Shown here piece by piece: positions 33,915-43,847 of a stretch of 64,000 nucleotides of DNA. The stretch lies in contig NC_134095.1 of the NCBI RefSeq assembly GCF_000715075.1, positions 59,950,419-60,014,418 on the forward strand, in the 5' to 3' direction. The position numbers and the translations under genes were made by a program. The first letter of the stretch is position 1, and each line of letters opens with the position of its first letter. The notes beneath the pieces were generated by a model, which saw nothing but the letters and a program-made list of their open reading frames with translations, did no database searches and was not told the origin of the DNA. Source of the stretch: Nicotiana tabacum (Eukaryota > Streptophyta > Magnoliopsida > Solanales > Solanaceae).

Positions 33915-36026
33915 CATACCAAATCAGGGGACTTCGTGCCTCATTTTCTGCAAAACAAAGAGAGTTACGCCCTTTCCCCCTCCAGGTTCGTCTATTTATA
34001 CAATAATGATTAGCATATTGGCACTTATTTCTCCAAATTAATGCACATAATCGTGGTTACGTCCATTGGGATTATGGAAAACCCAGAGGACTTTTGGACA
34101 AGGCTTGTTTTAAAGGGCTATTATGCGGACAACATATTAACCCGGCTAGGTTTGACCATGATGCATGCACAAGTTAATCAGAGTAAGACTGCTATAGAGG
34201 TCTAGACTAAGACCCTCAAGTGGACAACTTGAGGGGGAAAGGCATGGAACCGTCAAACGCACCGTTGATCGACTAGTTTTATCGCAAATACACCTTTCCG
34301 AATTTAAAGGGTGATACATAGGAAGAGCGCAAATACTCATCAAGCGTTGCTATAGGATTAATTACGCACGAGTGGAATATGATGTTGAGCATGATTTATG
34401 CAGCAATAAATAGCATGTTGTCAAGTATTTGAACGTAAAAAATGATAAATGCAGTATTTAAATAATTGAAAGACAGTTACGAAAAAAGAAAACAAAGAGA
34501 CAAGTTAGTTTCAGGAAAATAAAGAAATCATAAATGCTTGAAAATAGACAGTTAAATTCAAATAAGGGGAAAGGGTACGTGGGATAGATCATGCTTGGAC
34601 TAATTCACAAAATAAGTTCGTTATGGTAAAAGCTTAAAAATATCCCTAGCTGAATCGCCATGTTGTCGCACCCTTTTTTCCCTTTTTGACGGGGAAGTCT
34701 GGGTTTCGACATTCATGGGGAACAACTCGTTTCCGTTTGGGAATTGAGTATTTTGAAGAATCGCCACCTAACGGATTATGGTGCGTTAGGGCACCTAGAG
34801 CGGTTAACTCATGTAACTAGTTTGCATTACCAGAGCTTAGGGTAAGGGCTCGAAATAACCCTGAGGGGAAGGTGTTAGGCACCCCTCGCGGTCCACAATG
34901 ATGGGTCCCGGCCAAACTTAAACTATGTGAATTAGTCATTTTAGCAGACTAATTTCTCGACACGTGTGTTGCACATGTATACTGAGTTACGTAACAATTA
35001 AGTAAATAATTATGCACGAAGAATAAAGTATAAATTTAATTTACGGAAATAATCAATGTAGATCATCGTATGTTACTTGTTTATTGAAGTCAAGATGCTT
35101 AGATATATGGTCTGAACTTACAAAGATAAACCACCAAAGTTTAATCAAATACATATGAGTTTTTACTTTATTTAGTTTATTTTTATGTGATACAAACTAT
35201 AAACATGCAATGAAACATCCCACCTAATACCTTTTTATAAACAAAATTCTTGGTATATGTTCCTTTTACATTTGGTTTCTTTGTCATGATCAGGACCTAG
35301 GTGACGAAAACATTTACACAAGAAAAATTTGTATACAATATTCGGATGATGGATGAACATAGTGCATCTAATGTAGGAAAATTAAACATATAAATCATGA
35401 CAAACACTTACACCAAAAATCATATAACCCTAACAAATTATTTGTTATTGATAATATTATACTTCCGCATGGGTCTGGTATATTCCTTCTCTTCTTTGTC
35501 ACTACCAATTTTTTGTGTTGAACTAAGTTAATATCTATCTTAGTATTAACTATTATCTCTCTTTTTAATTTTTTTTTATATTTCTTATCTTTAGTTCATA
35601 TCACTTGATTTTTGTAAAAGAATACACCTAGCGAATGGTTTATTTATTATTGGATAACTACATAAAAATAGAATATTGGCCTACTTACGATGCAGTCAAT
35701 TTCATATGTTGCTCGTATCTAAAAATAAATAATCTAACTCTATTAGTCCATATACACCTTTTAAAAGATGATGCAGTACTCCCAATATTTTGAGAAGTTA
35801 TACATTTTTTATTTTTGTGGGATGTTTGCACTATTTCTTTTTAAAAAATTTGATTCATGTAGTCAATGTCCGATATACGGGGAGGCTCTACTTGGTAATG
35901 GAGTTACTGTATCGCTTAAATTTATCGTCCGTTTGCAAAGTTATTGTATCTCACTTAATATTTTTTTTATAATATTAAAAAGATGTTAAACTTAATGTAT
36001 ATTTTATTGTAATAATTTGATTACTC
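33915..36026 (-). mobile_element. Leader and LTR of a Tat-type Ty3/gypsy element, minus strand
   Basis: On the minus strand the LTR ends GGGTGCGACA at 34664, followed by a 3-bp spacer and the primer-binding site TGGCGATTCAGCTAGGGA (34660-34643), then about 700 bp of leader towards 33915. The leader ends with a TTTTGCAG-then-ATGAGGCACGAAG phrase like the acceptor and ORF1 start of Tat-type elements. The LTR interior (AGGTGTTAGGCACCCC, AATCGCCACCTAACGG) resembles the LTRs at 52.5-54.5 kb. The LTR's other end is somewhere before 36027. Confidence 0.55.
34643..34660 (-). other. Tat-type primer-binding site
   Basis: TGGCGATTCAGCTAGGGA; three differences from the better kept TGGCGACTCTGCTGGGGA at 61967-61984. 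Confidence 0.6.
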
Positions 36027-36774
36027 TGCCCTGACCATTTGTGGACATTGCTAAAAGTTTATTGTGCGTTTCGAGGCTTTAAAAATCTCTTTCGGTATCA
36101 TCTCGATTTGCAAGCACAGTTCGAGCGCGTTGCCGGAAAGCCATTTTGTAAAGATTTGTGAAAAATGATGAATTTTGCCTTTAAAATGAGTTTAAGTTGA
36201 CTTCGGTCAACATTTTGGGTAAACAGACCCGGACCCGTGATTTGACGACCCCGAAAATATGGGACTTGGATGTATGCCCGGAATCGAATTCCGAGGTCCC
36301 AAGCCCGAGAAATAAATTTTTCAAAGAAATTATTTTGCTGAATTAATTATGAAGTAAAGAAAAGAATTTATATTTGAAACCATTGGTATCGGGCCCGTAT
36401 TTTGGTTCCAGAGCCCGGTACAGGTCTTATATGTGATTTAAGTTGAGCCTGTGAAAATTGGTAAGAAACGGACTTGAAATGATATGAATCGGACCTTATT
36501 TGAGGAAATTGGGAAATTTGTTGTTTTTAAGAAATTTCATGATTTTGATACTAAATTCATAGTTGTTGATGTTATTTGAGTGATTGAATGTACGAGCAAG
36601 TCTGTATGATGTTTTTAGGTTGGATGTGAATGTTTGGTTTGGAGCCCCGAGGGCTCGGGTGAGTTTTGGATAGGCCACGGAGTAGAATTGGACTTGAAAA
36701 AATTGCAGGTTTCAGCTGTTCTATTATAGGTCTGTAGGCTTCGCAACAGATTTCAGCTGTTATATTATAGGCCT

Positions 36775-37090
36775 GTAGGCTTCGCATTTGCGAAGCCTGG
36801 CTCGCAAATGCGGGGGTTGGGTCGCAAATGCGAACTAGCCCAGACCAGCCTTCCCTCGCAAATGCGAGTTTTCCATCGCAAATGCGATGCCCCCCCCCAA
36901 GTTACTGCCTTAGTCTCAAATGCGACTCCTATATCGAAAATGCAACTTCACATTTGCGAGAGGTCTATCACAAATGCGAAGAAGACCGAAAAATAGACTG
37001 GGTAGCAAATGCGACATTTTGTTCACAAATGCGAAGGTCTCAGAATTCTGAAGGGTTCGCAATTGTGAACACTGGTCGCAATTGCGACAT
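36775..37090. repeat. Cluster of TTCGCATTTGCGAA-like palindromes, 5' LTR
   Basis: About a dozen TCGCAAATGCGA-type phrases, several mutated, spaced 15-35 bp. The equivalent cluster in the 3' LTR is at 44565-44850. The overlapping open frames (36808-36996 and 36828-37103) are artefacts of the array. Confidence 0.75.
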
Positions 37091-37724
37091 CAGAGACCTG
37101 TAAATTCACACTTAGATGTATTTTCAACCATTTTTCACATCTTCTCAAAACATAAACTCTCTTGGGCGATTTTCCAAAGAAAACTTCTTCTCCAAGTCAA
37201 TTGTAAGTCGTTTCTAACTAGTTTTCTTCAATCCTTAACATCTTTTCATATGATTAATACTCAAAATCAATAATTTTCATGGAGGAAATTGGGTGATTTG
37301 GGTAGAACCTAGGTTTTTCAAAAATCGGGGATTTGGAGCTCGACTTGAGGTCCGATTTCAAAACAAATTATATATTTGGGTTCGTGGGGGAATGGGTAAT
37401 CGGGTTTTGGTTCGAACCTGGGGTTTTGACCATGTGGGCCCGGGGGCAATTTTTGACATTTTGGGTAAAACTTTGAAAAACTTATTTTTATGCATTAGAA
37501 TTGATTCATTTGGCTTGAATTGTGTTCGTGGCATCGAGGTAAGTGTTTGGTCTAACCTTAGCTTGAGGTATTAGGAGTCGATTCCTATTTCCTACGTGTT
37601 AATTGTGGAGTACGAAGTATAGGCATGGTGACGAGTATCTATACGTCGGTGTCAAGCATGCCCGTGAGTCTTGTATTGTAATTGTTATGACTCTGTTGTG
37701 GTTTATTGCGCTTCACATGTTATT

Positions 37725-37885
37725 ATCATTATTGTTCCCTTGCCGGAATTTTATTGTCATATTATTGTTCCCTTGTCGGGATGTTTGTTTTGATATTATT
37801 GTTCCCTTTCCGGGATGTTGTTGAAATATTATTGTTCCCTTGCCGGGATGTTGTTATATTGCTCTTGTTTCCTTTCCGAGATTCT
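37725..37885 (+). repeat. Tandem TTATTGTTCCCTTGCCGGGATG repeat, 5' LTR
   Basis: Five to six degenerate copies of a 27-35-bp unit with the CCCTTGCCGGGATG core, shared with 45570-45760 and with the solo LTR at 6140-6310. Confidence 0.7.
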
Positions 37886-37944
37886 TCTGTGATTGTTGTT
37901 GATTTGTAACTGGGATCGGGTGACACACCGCCACGGAAATATAT

Positions 37945-38324
37945 GAAATAGAAGCGGGTTGCACGCCTGCAACAAGATATATGAAATGGGAGTGGGTTGC
38001 ACGCTTGCAACGAGATATATGAAATGGGATCGGGCTGCACGCCTGCAACGAGATATATGAAATGGGATCGGATTGCACGCCTGCAACAAGATATATGAAA
38101 TAGGAGCAGGTTGCACGCCTGCAACAAGATATATGAAATGGGAGCGGGTTGCACACCTGCAACGAGATATATGAAATGGGATCGGGTTGCACGCCTGCAA
38201 CGAGATATATGAAATGGGAGCGGGTTGCATGCCTGCAACAAGATATATGAAATGGGAGCGGGTTGCATGCCTGCAACGAGATATATGAAATGGGATCGAG
38301 TTGCACGCCTGCAACAAGATGTGA
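37945..38324 (+). repeat. Ten-copy 38-bp tandem array with a GTTGCA-N4-TGCAAC hairpin
   Basis: Ten head-to-tail 38-bp units, each containing GTTGCACGCCTGCAAC or a variant, followed by (A/G)AGATATATGAAATGGGA. The dyad is kept in almost every unit. The three minus-strand open frames of 150-223 codons across this region arise because 38 is not a multiple of 3, giving the same peptide in all frames; they are not genes. Confidence 0.9.
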
Positions 38325-39059
38325 AGTGAAAGTGAATTCTGCATTTATTTTCCTTATCCTTATTAGTAATTGGATTTTGGTTTCTTTGTATTCCTCTTGA
38401 TATTCTGTTGTTATCTATTTTTCCCCGAAGCATGTTTTCCCCCTCCCATCTTTAACTGTAATTATCTTGTTTTATTTTTCCTCTAGTATATGAATTAACT
38501 GCATAAGTTAATTTGGTAGTCTGGTCCTAGCCTCGTCACTACTTCACCGAGGTTAGGCTAGGTACTTACCAGCACATGACATCGGTTGTGCTGATGCTAC
38601 ACTCTGCACTATGTGTAGATACTGATACCAGAGTGCTTGGACCGCAGTGAGGGTGCTATCTTCAGTCCACACATGCGACCCGAGGTAGTCCCGCAGACGT
38701 CCGTGGGCCTTGGCGTCATTTCCTATCTTTCTTTTATCCTGTTTCCTTTACTTATTTCAGAAACAGTGTATCTTTTATCTTTCAGACTTTGTATGTAGTA
38801 CTCATAGACCGTCTGTGAAACCGTGACACCAGTTCTGGGTAGTCGATGTTCAAGCAGTTGTATTGGATACATATTCAGATAGTTCATTGCTTTTCTTCCG
38901 CTTATTGTAAATTCCGCTGTCTACACGTTATTGCTTTATAATTGTTAAAGAATATAAAAGGGGTATTAAGGTAACTGGTTCAAACAGTCAACTTGCCTAG
39001 ATCATATTAGTAGGCGCCATCACGACTCCCAAGGGTGGGAAATCCAGGTCGTGACAAGT

Positions 39060-39071
39060 TGGTATTAGAGC
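39060..39071 (+). other. Primer-binding site of the Tekay-like element
   Basis: TGGTATTAGAGC, one change from TGGTATCAGAGC, which pairs with the 3' end of plant initiator methionine tRNA. It lies 3 bp after the LTR. Confidence 0.85.
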
Positions 39072-39257
39072 TTTAGGTTACTTAGGTCTCACAATTCATA
39101 GACAAGCTTTGTAGAGTCTGAGGGATCGGTATGAAGACGTCTGTATTTATCCCCCAGAGGCTACAGAGTTAGGAAAAGTTTCACTTCTATTCTTCTCTAT
39201 CGTGCGATTGTGTTCTCTCAATTCTAAATTTAAACCTCTGCTCTTGTTCTTTCGCGA

Positions 39258-40440
39258 ATGGCGAGGTCACGTACCGCTTCTTCAGCCGAGCAGCAGCACA
39301 GACCGGTGATAGATCAGCTACATCTTCGAAGGCTTTGTGGAGGTTGGATAAGTTTCACCAAGGTCTTCACTACCACTTCCAGCGGTGCATCTTCTGAGAA
39401 TCCCCAGGACTATTTAGGCAGCTGTCACGAGGTTCACAGGAACATAGAGATAGTGGAGACCTTTGGGTCGATTTTGCTACTTTTCGCTTGTCTGGTTCCG
39501 CCAAGAGTTGGTGGAGATATTATTGCTTGGCTAGACCAGTCGGATCACCAGCTTTGACTTGGGATTAGTTTACTCAGCTATTTCTGGAGAAGTTTCTCCC
39601 CATCACTCAAAGAGAGGCCTACCGGAGGTAGTTTGAGCATTTCTAGCAGGGTTCTATGACCGTTACTTAGTATGAGACCAGATTCATCGACTTAGCTCAT
39701 CATGCTCTTATCATACTTTCCACCGAGAGAGAGAGGGTGAGGAGTTTAATTGAGGGACTTATCTAGCCTATTCGACTTCAGATGGACAAGGAGATGGGGA
39801 GTGAGATTTCCTTTCAAGAGGCGGCCAATGTGGCCAGGAGAGTTGAGATGGTTCTATCGCAAGGAGGTGGTCAGGGGTCTGACAAGAGGCCTCGTCATTC
39901 AGGCAGATTCAGCGGTACCTCATCTAGAGGTAGGGATTCGTATGGTAGAGGCCATCCTCCTAGGCCTTTCAGTCAGCACTTCAGGTTTCTCACGGTGCTT
40001 CAGGTGGTTGTGGTTCTCATATGCAGTATTCTGATCAGCAGTCCTACAGTGAACCACCAGCTCCTATCAGTGCACTGCCACTTCGATGTTTCCAGGGTTG
40101 TCAGCCCCCGCAGCTGAGGGCTTGTTTTACTTGTGGCGACATGAGGAACATTGCTAGATATTTCCCTCGTGCACCGAGCAGTTCTTAGCAGCAGGGTTCT
40201 CGTGCTATGGTTCAGGCACCAGGTGTTCCACCGCCTGCTCCTCCAGCTAGGGGTAGGGGCAGAGATGCTAGATGTGGAGGTAGAGGTATTAGAGGTGGAG
40301 GTTAGACAACTAGAGGTGGAGGCCAACCAGTAGCAGGTCGTCCCAGAGATGTAGTTCAGGGTGGTGGGGCCCAACCCCGATGTTATGCTCTTCCAGCTAG
40401 GCCCGAGATTGAGGCTTCCGATGCAGTTATAGTAGGTACT
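39258..40440 (+). pseudogene. Gag region of the Tekay-like element, degenerate
   Basis: ATG at 39258 opens MARSRTASSAEQQH. A gag capsid core follows over several frames: FTKVFTTTSSG (about 39351), VDFATFRLSGSAKSWW (about 39467), then FLEKFLPITQRE (39581) and a frame with TAG at 39566, 39629, 39644, 39668 and 39764. A basic, Gly/Arg-rich tail leads to a zinc knuckle at about 40120-40170 reading CFTCGDMRNIARYFPR, in which the His and the last Cys are replaced (Asn and Phe), so metal binding is probably lost. TAG also at 40186 and 40303. It packages the element RNA in the family. Confidence 0.8.
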
Positions 40441-41169
40441 ATTCTGGTTTGTAGCAGAGATGCTTCAGTTTTATTTGATTCGGGATCTACATACTCCTAT
40501 GTGTCATCTTATTTTGCACCATATCTGGTCATGCCTAGTGATTCTTTGAGTGCTAATGTTTATGTGTCTACACCGGTGGGTGATTCTATTGTGGTAGATC
40601 GAGTCCATCGTTCATGTGTAGTTGTGATTGGAGGTCTTGAGACTCGTGTAGATTTTCTTCTTCTGGACATGGTTGATTTCGATGTCATATTGGGGATGGA
40701 CTGGTTATCACCTTATCACACTATTTTGGACTGTCATACCAAGACTGTGACCTTAGCCTTGTCGGGTTTACCTCGTTTAGAGTGGAGAGGGACTCCTAGT
40801 CATTCTACCCGTAGTGTTAACTCTTATATGAAGGCTCGGCATATGGTCGAGAAGGGGTGTTTGGCCTATTTGGCATATGTTTGTGATTCTAGTGCTGAGG
40901 TTTCTTTTATTGATTTTGTGCCTGTTATTCGTGAGTTTCCTGAGGTATTTCCTTTAGACCTGCCGAGTATGCCACCCGATAGGGATAGTGACTTCTGCAT
41001 TGATTTGGCTCCAGGCACTCAGCCTATTTCTATCCCGCCGTATCGTATAGCCCCGCCTGAGTTGAAAGAGTTGAGGGGGCAGTTGCAAGACTTGCTTGAA
41101 AAAGGTTTCATTGGACCTAGTGTTTTGCCTTGGGGTGCGCCGGTGTTGTTTGTTAAGAAGAAGTACTGA
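40441..41169 (+). pseudogene. Protease region of the Tekay-like element
   Basis: The aspartic protease active site reads LFDSGSTYSYVSS (about 40470-40510), followed by a 223-codon open stretch (40501-41169) with the DVILGMDWLSPY motif (about 40681) typical of chromovirus proteases, then the linker to reverse transcriptase (FPLDLPSMPPDRDSDFCIDL). TGA at 41167-41169 ends the open stretch just before the reverse transcriptase, in the same frame. Confidence 0.85.
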
Positions 41170-41790
41170 TTGATGAGAATGTGTATTGATTACCGGCAGT
41201 TGAACAAGGTTACAATCAAGAATAAGTATCCATTACCGAGAATTGATGATTTGTTTGATCAACTTCAGGGTGCCAAGGTATTTTCGAAGATTGACTTGAG
41301 ATCTGGCTACCATCAGTTGAGGATTAGGGCATCTGATGTCCCTAAGACCGCTTTCTGCACTCGGTACATGCATTATGAGTTCTTGGTGATGTCATTCGGG
41401 TTGACAAATGCCCCAGTAGCTTTTATGGATCTGATGAACCGAGTGTTCAGGCCTTACTTGGATTCGTTCGTAATAGTCTTCATTGATGATATTTTGATCT
41501 ATTCCCGCAGTCGGGAAGAGCACGAGAAGCATCTTAGAGTGGTTCTTCAGACTCTGAAAGATAGTCAGTTGTATGCCAAGGTTTCGAAGTGTGATTTCTG
41601 GTTGAGTTCAGTTGTATTCTTGGGTCATGTTGTATCAGCAGAGGGTATTCAGGTTTATCCGAAGAAGATTAAGGCAGTCAATAACGGGCCTAGACCAGCA
41701 TCAGTTATAGAGATCCGGAGTTTCTTGGGGTTGGCAGGCTATTATCGTTAGTTTATAGATGGTTTTCATCTATCGCAGCCCCGATGATCA
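41170..41790 (+). pseudogene. Reverse transcriptase of the Tekay-like element
   Basis: A continuous 193-codon block contains the conserved motifs in order: [19 protein letters not shown] (41179), [13 protein letters not shown] with the first catalytic Asp (about 41281), FGLTNAP (about 41396), and VFIDDIL with the two catalytic Asp (about 41479-41499), then [11 protein letters not shown]. The catalytic triad is intact. TAG at 41749-41751 and a one-base deletion near 41765 separate it from the RNase H. It makes element cDNA in cytoplasmic particles in active relatives. Confidence 0.92.
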
Positions 41791-41849
41791 GGTTGACCTA
41801 GAAGGAAGCCCAGTTTAGATGGTCAGATGGGTGTGAGACGAGCTTTCAG

Positions 41850-42290
41850 AAGCTCAAGACAGCTGTGACTACTGCACCGGTGTTGGTTTTGCCCACAGGT
41901 TCAGGGCCTTATACAGTTTATTGTGATGCATCTCGTATTAGACTTGGTACGGTGTTGATGCAGGATGACAAGGTCATTACCTATGCTTCGCGGCAGTTGA
42001 AGATTCATGAGAAGAATTATCCAGTACATGACTTGGAGTTAGCAGCCATTGTTCACACATTGAAGATCTGGAGGCATTATCTGTATAGCATGGCATATGA
42101 GGTGTTCATGGATCACAAGAGTCTGCAGTATTTGTTCAAGTAGAAGGAGCTAAATATGAGGCAGAGAAGGTGGTTGGAGCTATTAAAGAACTATGATATT
42201 ACCATCTTATATCACCCGGAAAAGGCTAATGTGGTGGTCGATGCTTTGAGTAGGAAGTCAGCCAGTATGGGCAGTCTTGCTTATATTTCG
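41850..42290 (+). pseudogene. RNase H region of the Tekay-like element
   Basis: Ty3-type RNase H with [15 protein letters not shown] (first Asp, about 41919), [32 protein letters not shown] (Glu, about 42034), [11 protein letters not shown] (Asp, about 42108) and VVVDALSRK (about 42233). TAG at 42141-42143 interrupts it. It removes the RNA template during cDNA synthesis. Confidence 0.88.
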
Positions 42291-42439
42291 GTTGGTGAGA
42301 GACCGCTTGCTTTGGATGTTTAGGCTTTGACCAATCAGTTCGCGAGGTTGGATGTTTCTGAGCCCAGCCGTTTGTTGGCTTGCACAGTCACTCGTTCTTC
42401 TTTATTGGAGCATATCCGAGATAGGCAGTATGATGATCC

Positions 42440-43430
42440 TCATTTGTGTGTCCACAAAGGTGCCAAGTAGGTTACCTTAAGAGATGATGGAGTTTTAAGA
42501 CTGCAGGGTCGAGTTTGTGTGCCTAATGTGGATGGGCTTCGAGAGTTGATTTTAGAGGAGGCCCATAGCTCCCAGTACTCTATTGATCCGGGCACCGCTA
42601 AGATGTATCAGGATTTGCGGCAGCATTATTGGTGGAGAAGGATGAAGAAGGATATCGTTGCATATGTGGCTCGGTGTTTGAATTATCAGTAGATTAAGTA
42701 CGAGCATCAGAGGCCCGGTGGTTAATTTCAGAAGATTGAGATCCCTGAGTGGAAGTGGAAGCGTATCACTATGGACTTCGTTGTTGGACTCCCACGGACT
42801 CAAAGAAAGTTTGATGCAGTGTGGGTTATCATTGATTGGCTGACCAAGTCAGCACATTTCATTCCTGTGGCAGTCTCCTATTCTTCCGAAAAGTTAGCTG
42901 AGATCTATATCCGGGAGATAGTTTGCCTTCGTGGTGTGCCCAAGTCTATCATTTCGGACCGAGGTACACAGTTTACCTCCCATTTTTGGAGAGCTGTTCA
43001 GCGAGAGTTGGGCACACGAGTTGAGTTGAGCACAACATTTCATCCTCAGACGGACGGGCAGTCCGACCGGACCATTCAGATTTTGGAGAATATGTTCCGA
43101 GCTTGTGTCATTGACTTTAGATGCTCGTGGGATAAGTTTTTGCCTTTAGCAGAGTTTGCCTATAACAACAGCTACCAGTCGAGTATCCAGATGGCTCCTT
43201 ATGAGGCTTTGTACAGTAGGCAGTGGCGGTCGCCGATTGGATGGTTTGAGCCGGGGGAGGCTCAATTGTTGGGTACGGATCTAGTACATGATGCCTTGGA
43301 CAAGGTCAGGATCATTCAGGATAGGCTTTGTACCGCCCAGTCCAAACAAAAGAGTTATGCCGACCGCGAGGTTCGTGATTTGGCAGTCACGGTCGGTGAG
43401 CGAGTATTGCTTCGAGTGCGCTTATGAAGG
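42440..43430 (+). pseudogene. Integrase of the Tekay-like element
   Basis: The zinc-binding HHCC region lies at about 42550-42690 (His of EEAHSS, then RQHYWWRRMKKDI and ARCLNYQ, with the second Cys not seen). The catalytic core 42771-43427 has MDFVVGLP (first Asp), SDRGTQFTS (second Asp) and the Glu region in NMFRACV. TAG at 42321, 42469 and 42690 and TAA at 42723 lie before or within the N-terminal part. The core has 218 uninterrupted codons. A one-base deletion near 43420 moves to the frame of the C-terminal domain. The family enzyme inserts cDNA into chromosomes. Confidence 0.9.
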
Positions 43431-43837
43431 GCGTGATGAGATTTGGGAAGAATGGCAAGCTTAGCCCTAGGTTTATTGGCCCGTTTGAGATTCTTGATCG
43501 AGTGGGAGAGGTGACTTACAGACTTGCATTACCGCTGAGCTTATCAGTCGTGCATCCAGTATTTCATGTGTCCATGCTTCAGAAATATCACGGCGATCCA
43601 TCCCATGTGTTAGATTTCAACACTATCCAGTTGGATAAGGACTTGTCTTATGAGGAGGAGTCGGTAGCTATTCTAGACCGGCAGGTTCGTTAGTTGAGAT
43701 CAAAGAGTTTTTCTTCTGTTCGTGTTCAGTGGAGAGGTTAGCCCGCTGAGGCATCGACCTGGGAGTCCGAGTCCGATATGCATATCCGTTATACCCATCT
43801 TTTCTTCTGTCCGTTCAAGGACGAACGGTTATTTTAG
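43424..43837 (+). pseudogene. Integrase C-terminal and chromodomain-like region
   Basis: The open frame 43424-43693 holds the GPFEILDRVGEVTYRL module and HPVFHVSMLQKY, followed by LDRQVR, TAG at 43691, and the chromodomain-like SVRVQWRG, TAG at 43739, PAEASTWESESDM. The native TAG is at 43835-43837, overlapping the polypurine tract. In chromoviruses this module is thought to guide insertion to heterochromatin. Confidence 0.85.
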
Positions 43838-43847
43838 AGGTGGAGAA
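43836..43847 (+). other. Polypurine tract of the Tekay-like element
   Basis: AGAGGTGGAGAA lies immediately before the TGTGATGACC start of the 3' LTR. Confidence 0.85.

Larger units (their letters stand above)
36027..39056 (+). repeat. 5' LTR of the Tekay-like element
   Basis: It starts TGCCCTGACC, a diverged form of TGTGATGACC, and ends TCGTGACA. Compared with the 3' LTR it lacks about 80 bp (near 37510, where 45270-45355 has extra sequence) and carries ten instead of nine 38-bp repeats. The copies have therefore drifted well apart, implying an old insertion. Confidence 0.85.

Noticed and set aside
37945..38324. CRISPR-like regular repeats
   Set aside because: Units are directly adjacent with no unique spacers, and the context is a plant LTR.
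37762..38433. Long minus-strand open frames (up to 223 codons) with CRRATRSHFIYLVAG-type repeats, also at 45598-46054
   Set aside because: They are produced by the 38-bp tandem array, whose length makes the same peptide cycle through all frames; overlapping frames of similar length exist in all three phases.
41170..43837. Endogenous pararetrovirus
   Set aside because: The polymerase is followed by an integrase and chromodomain-like tail and flanked by LTRs, which fits a Ty3/gypsy retrotransposon.
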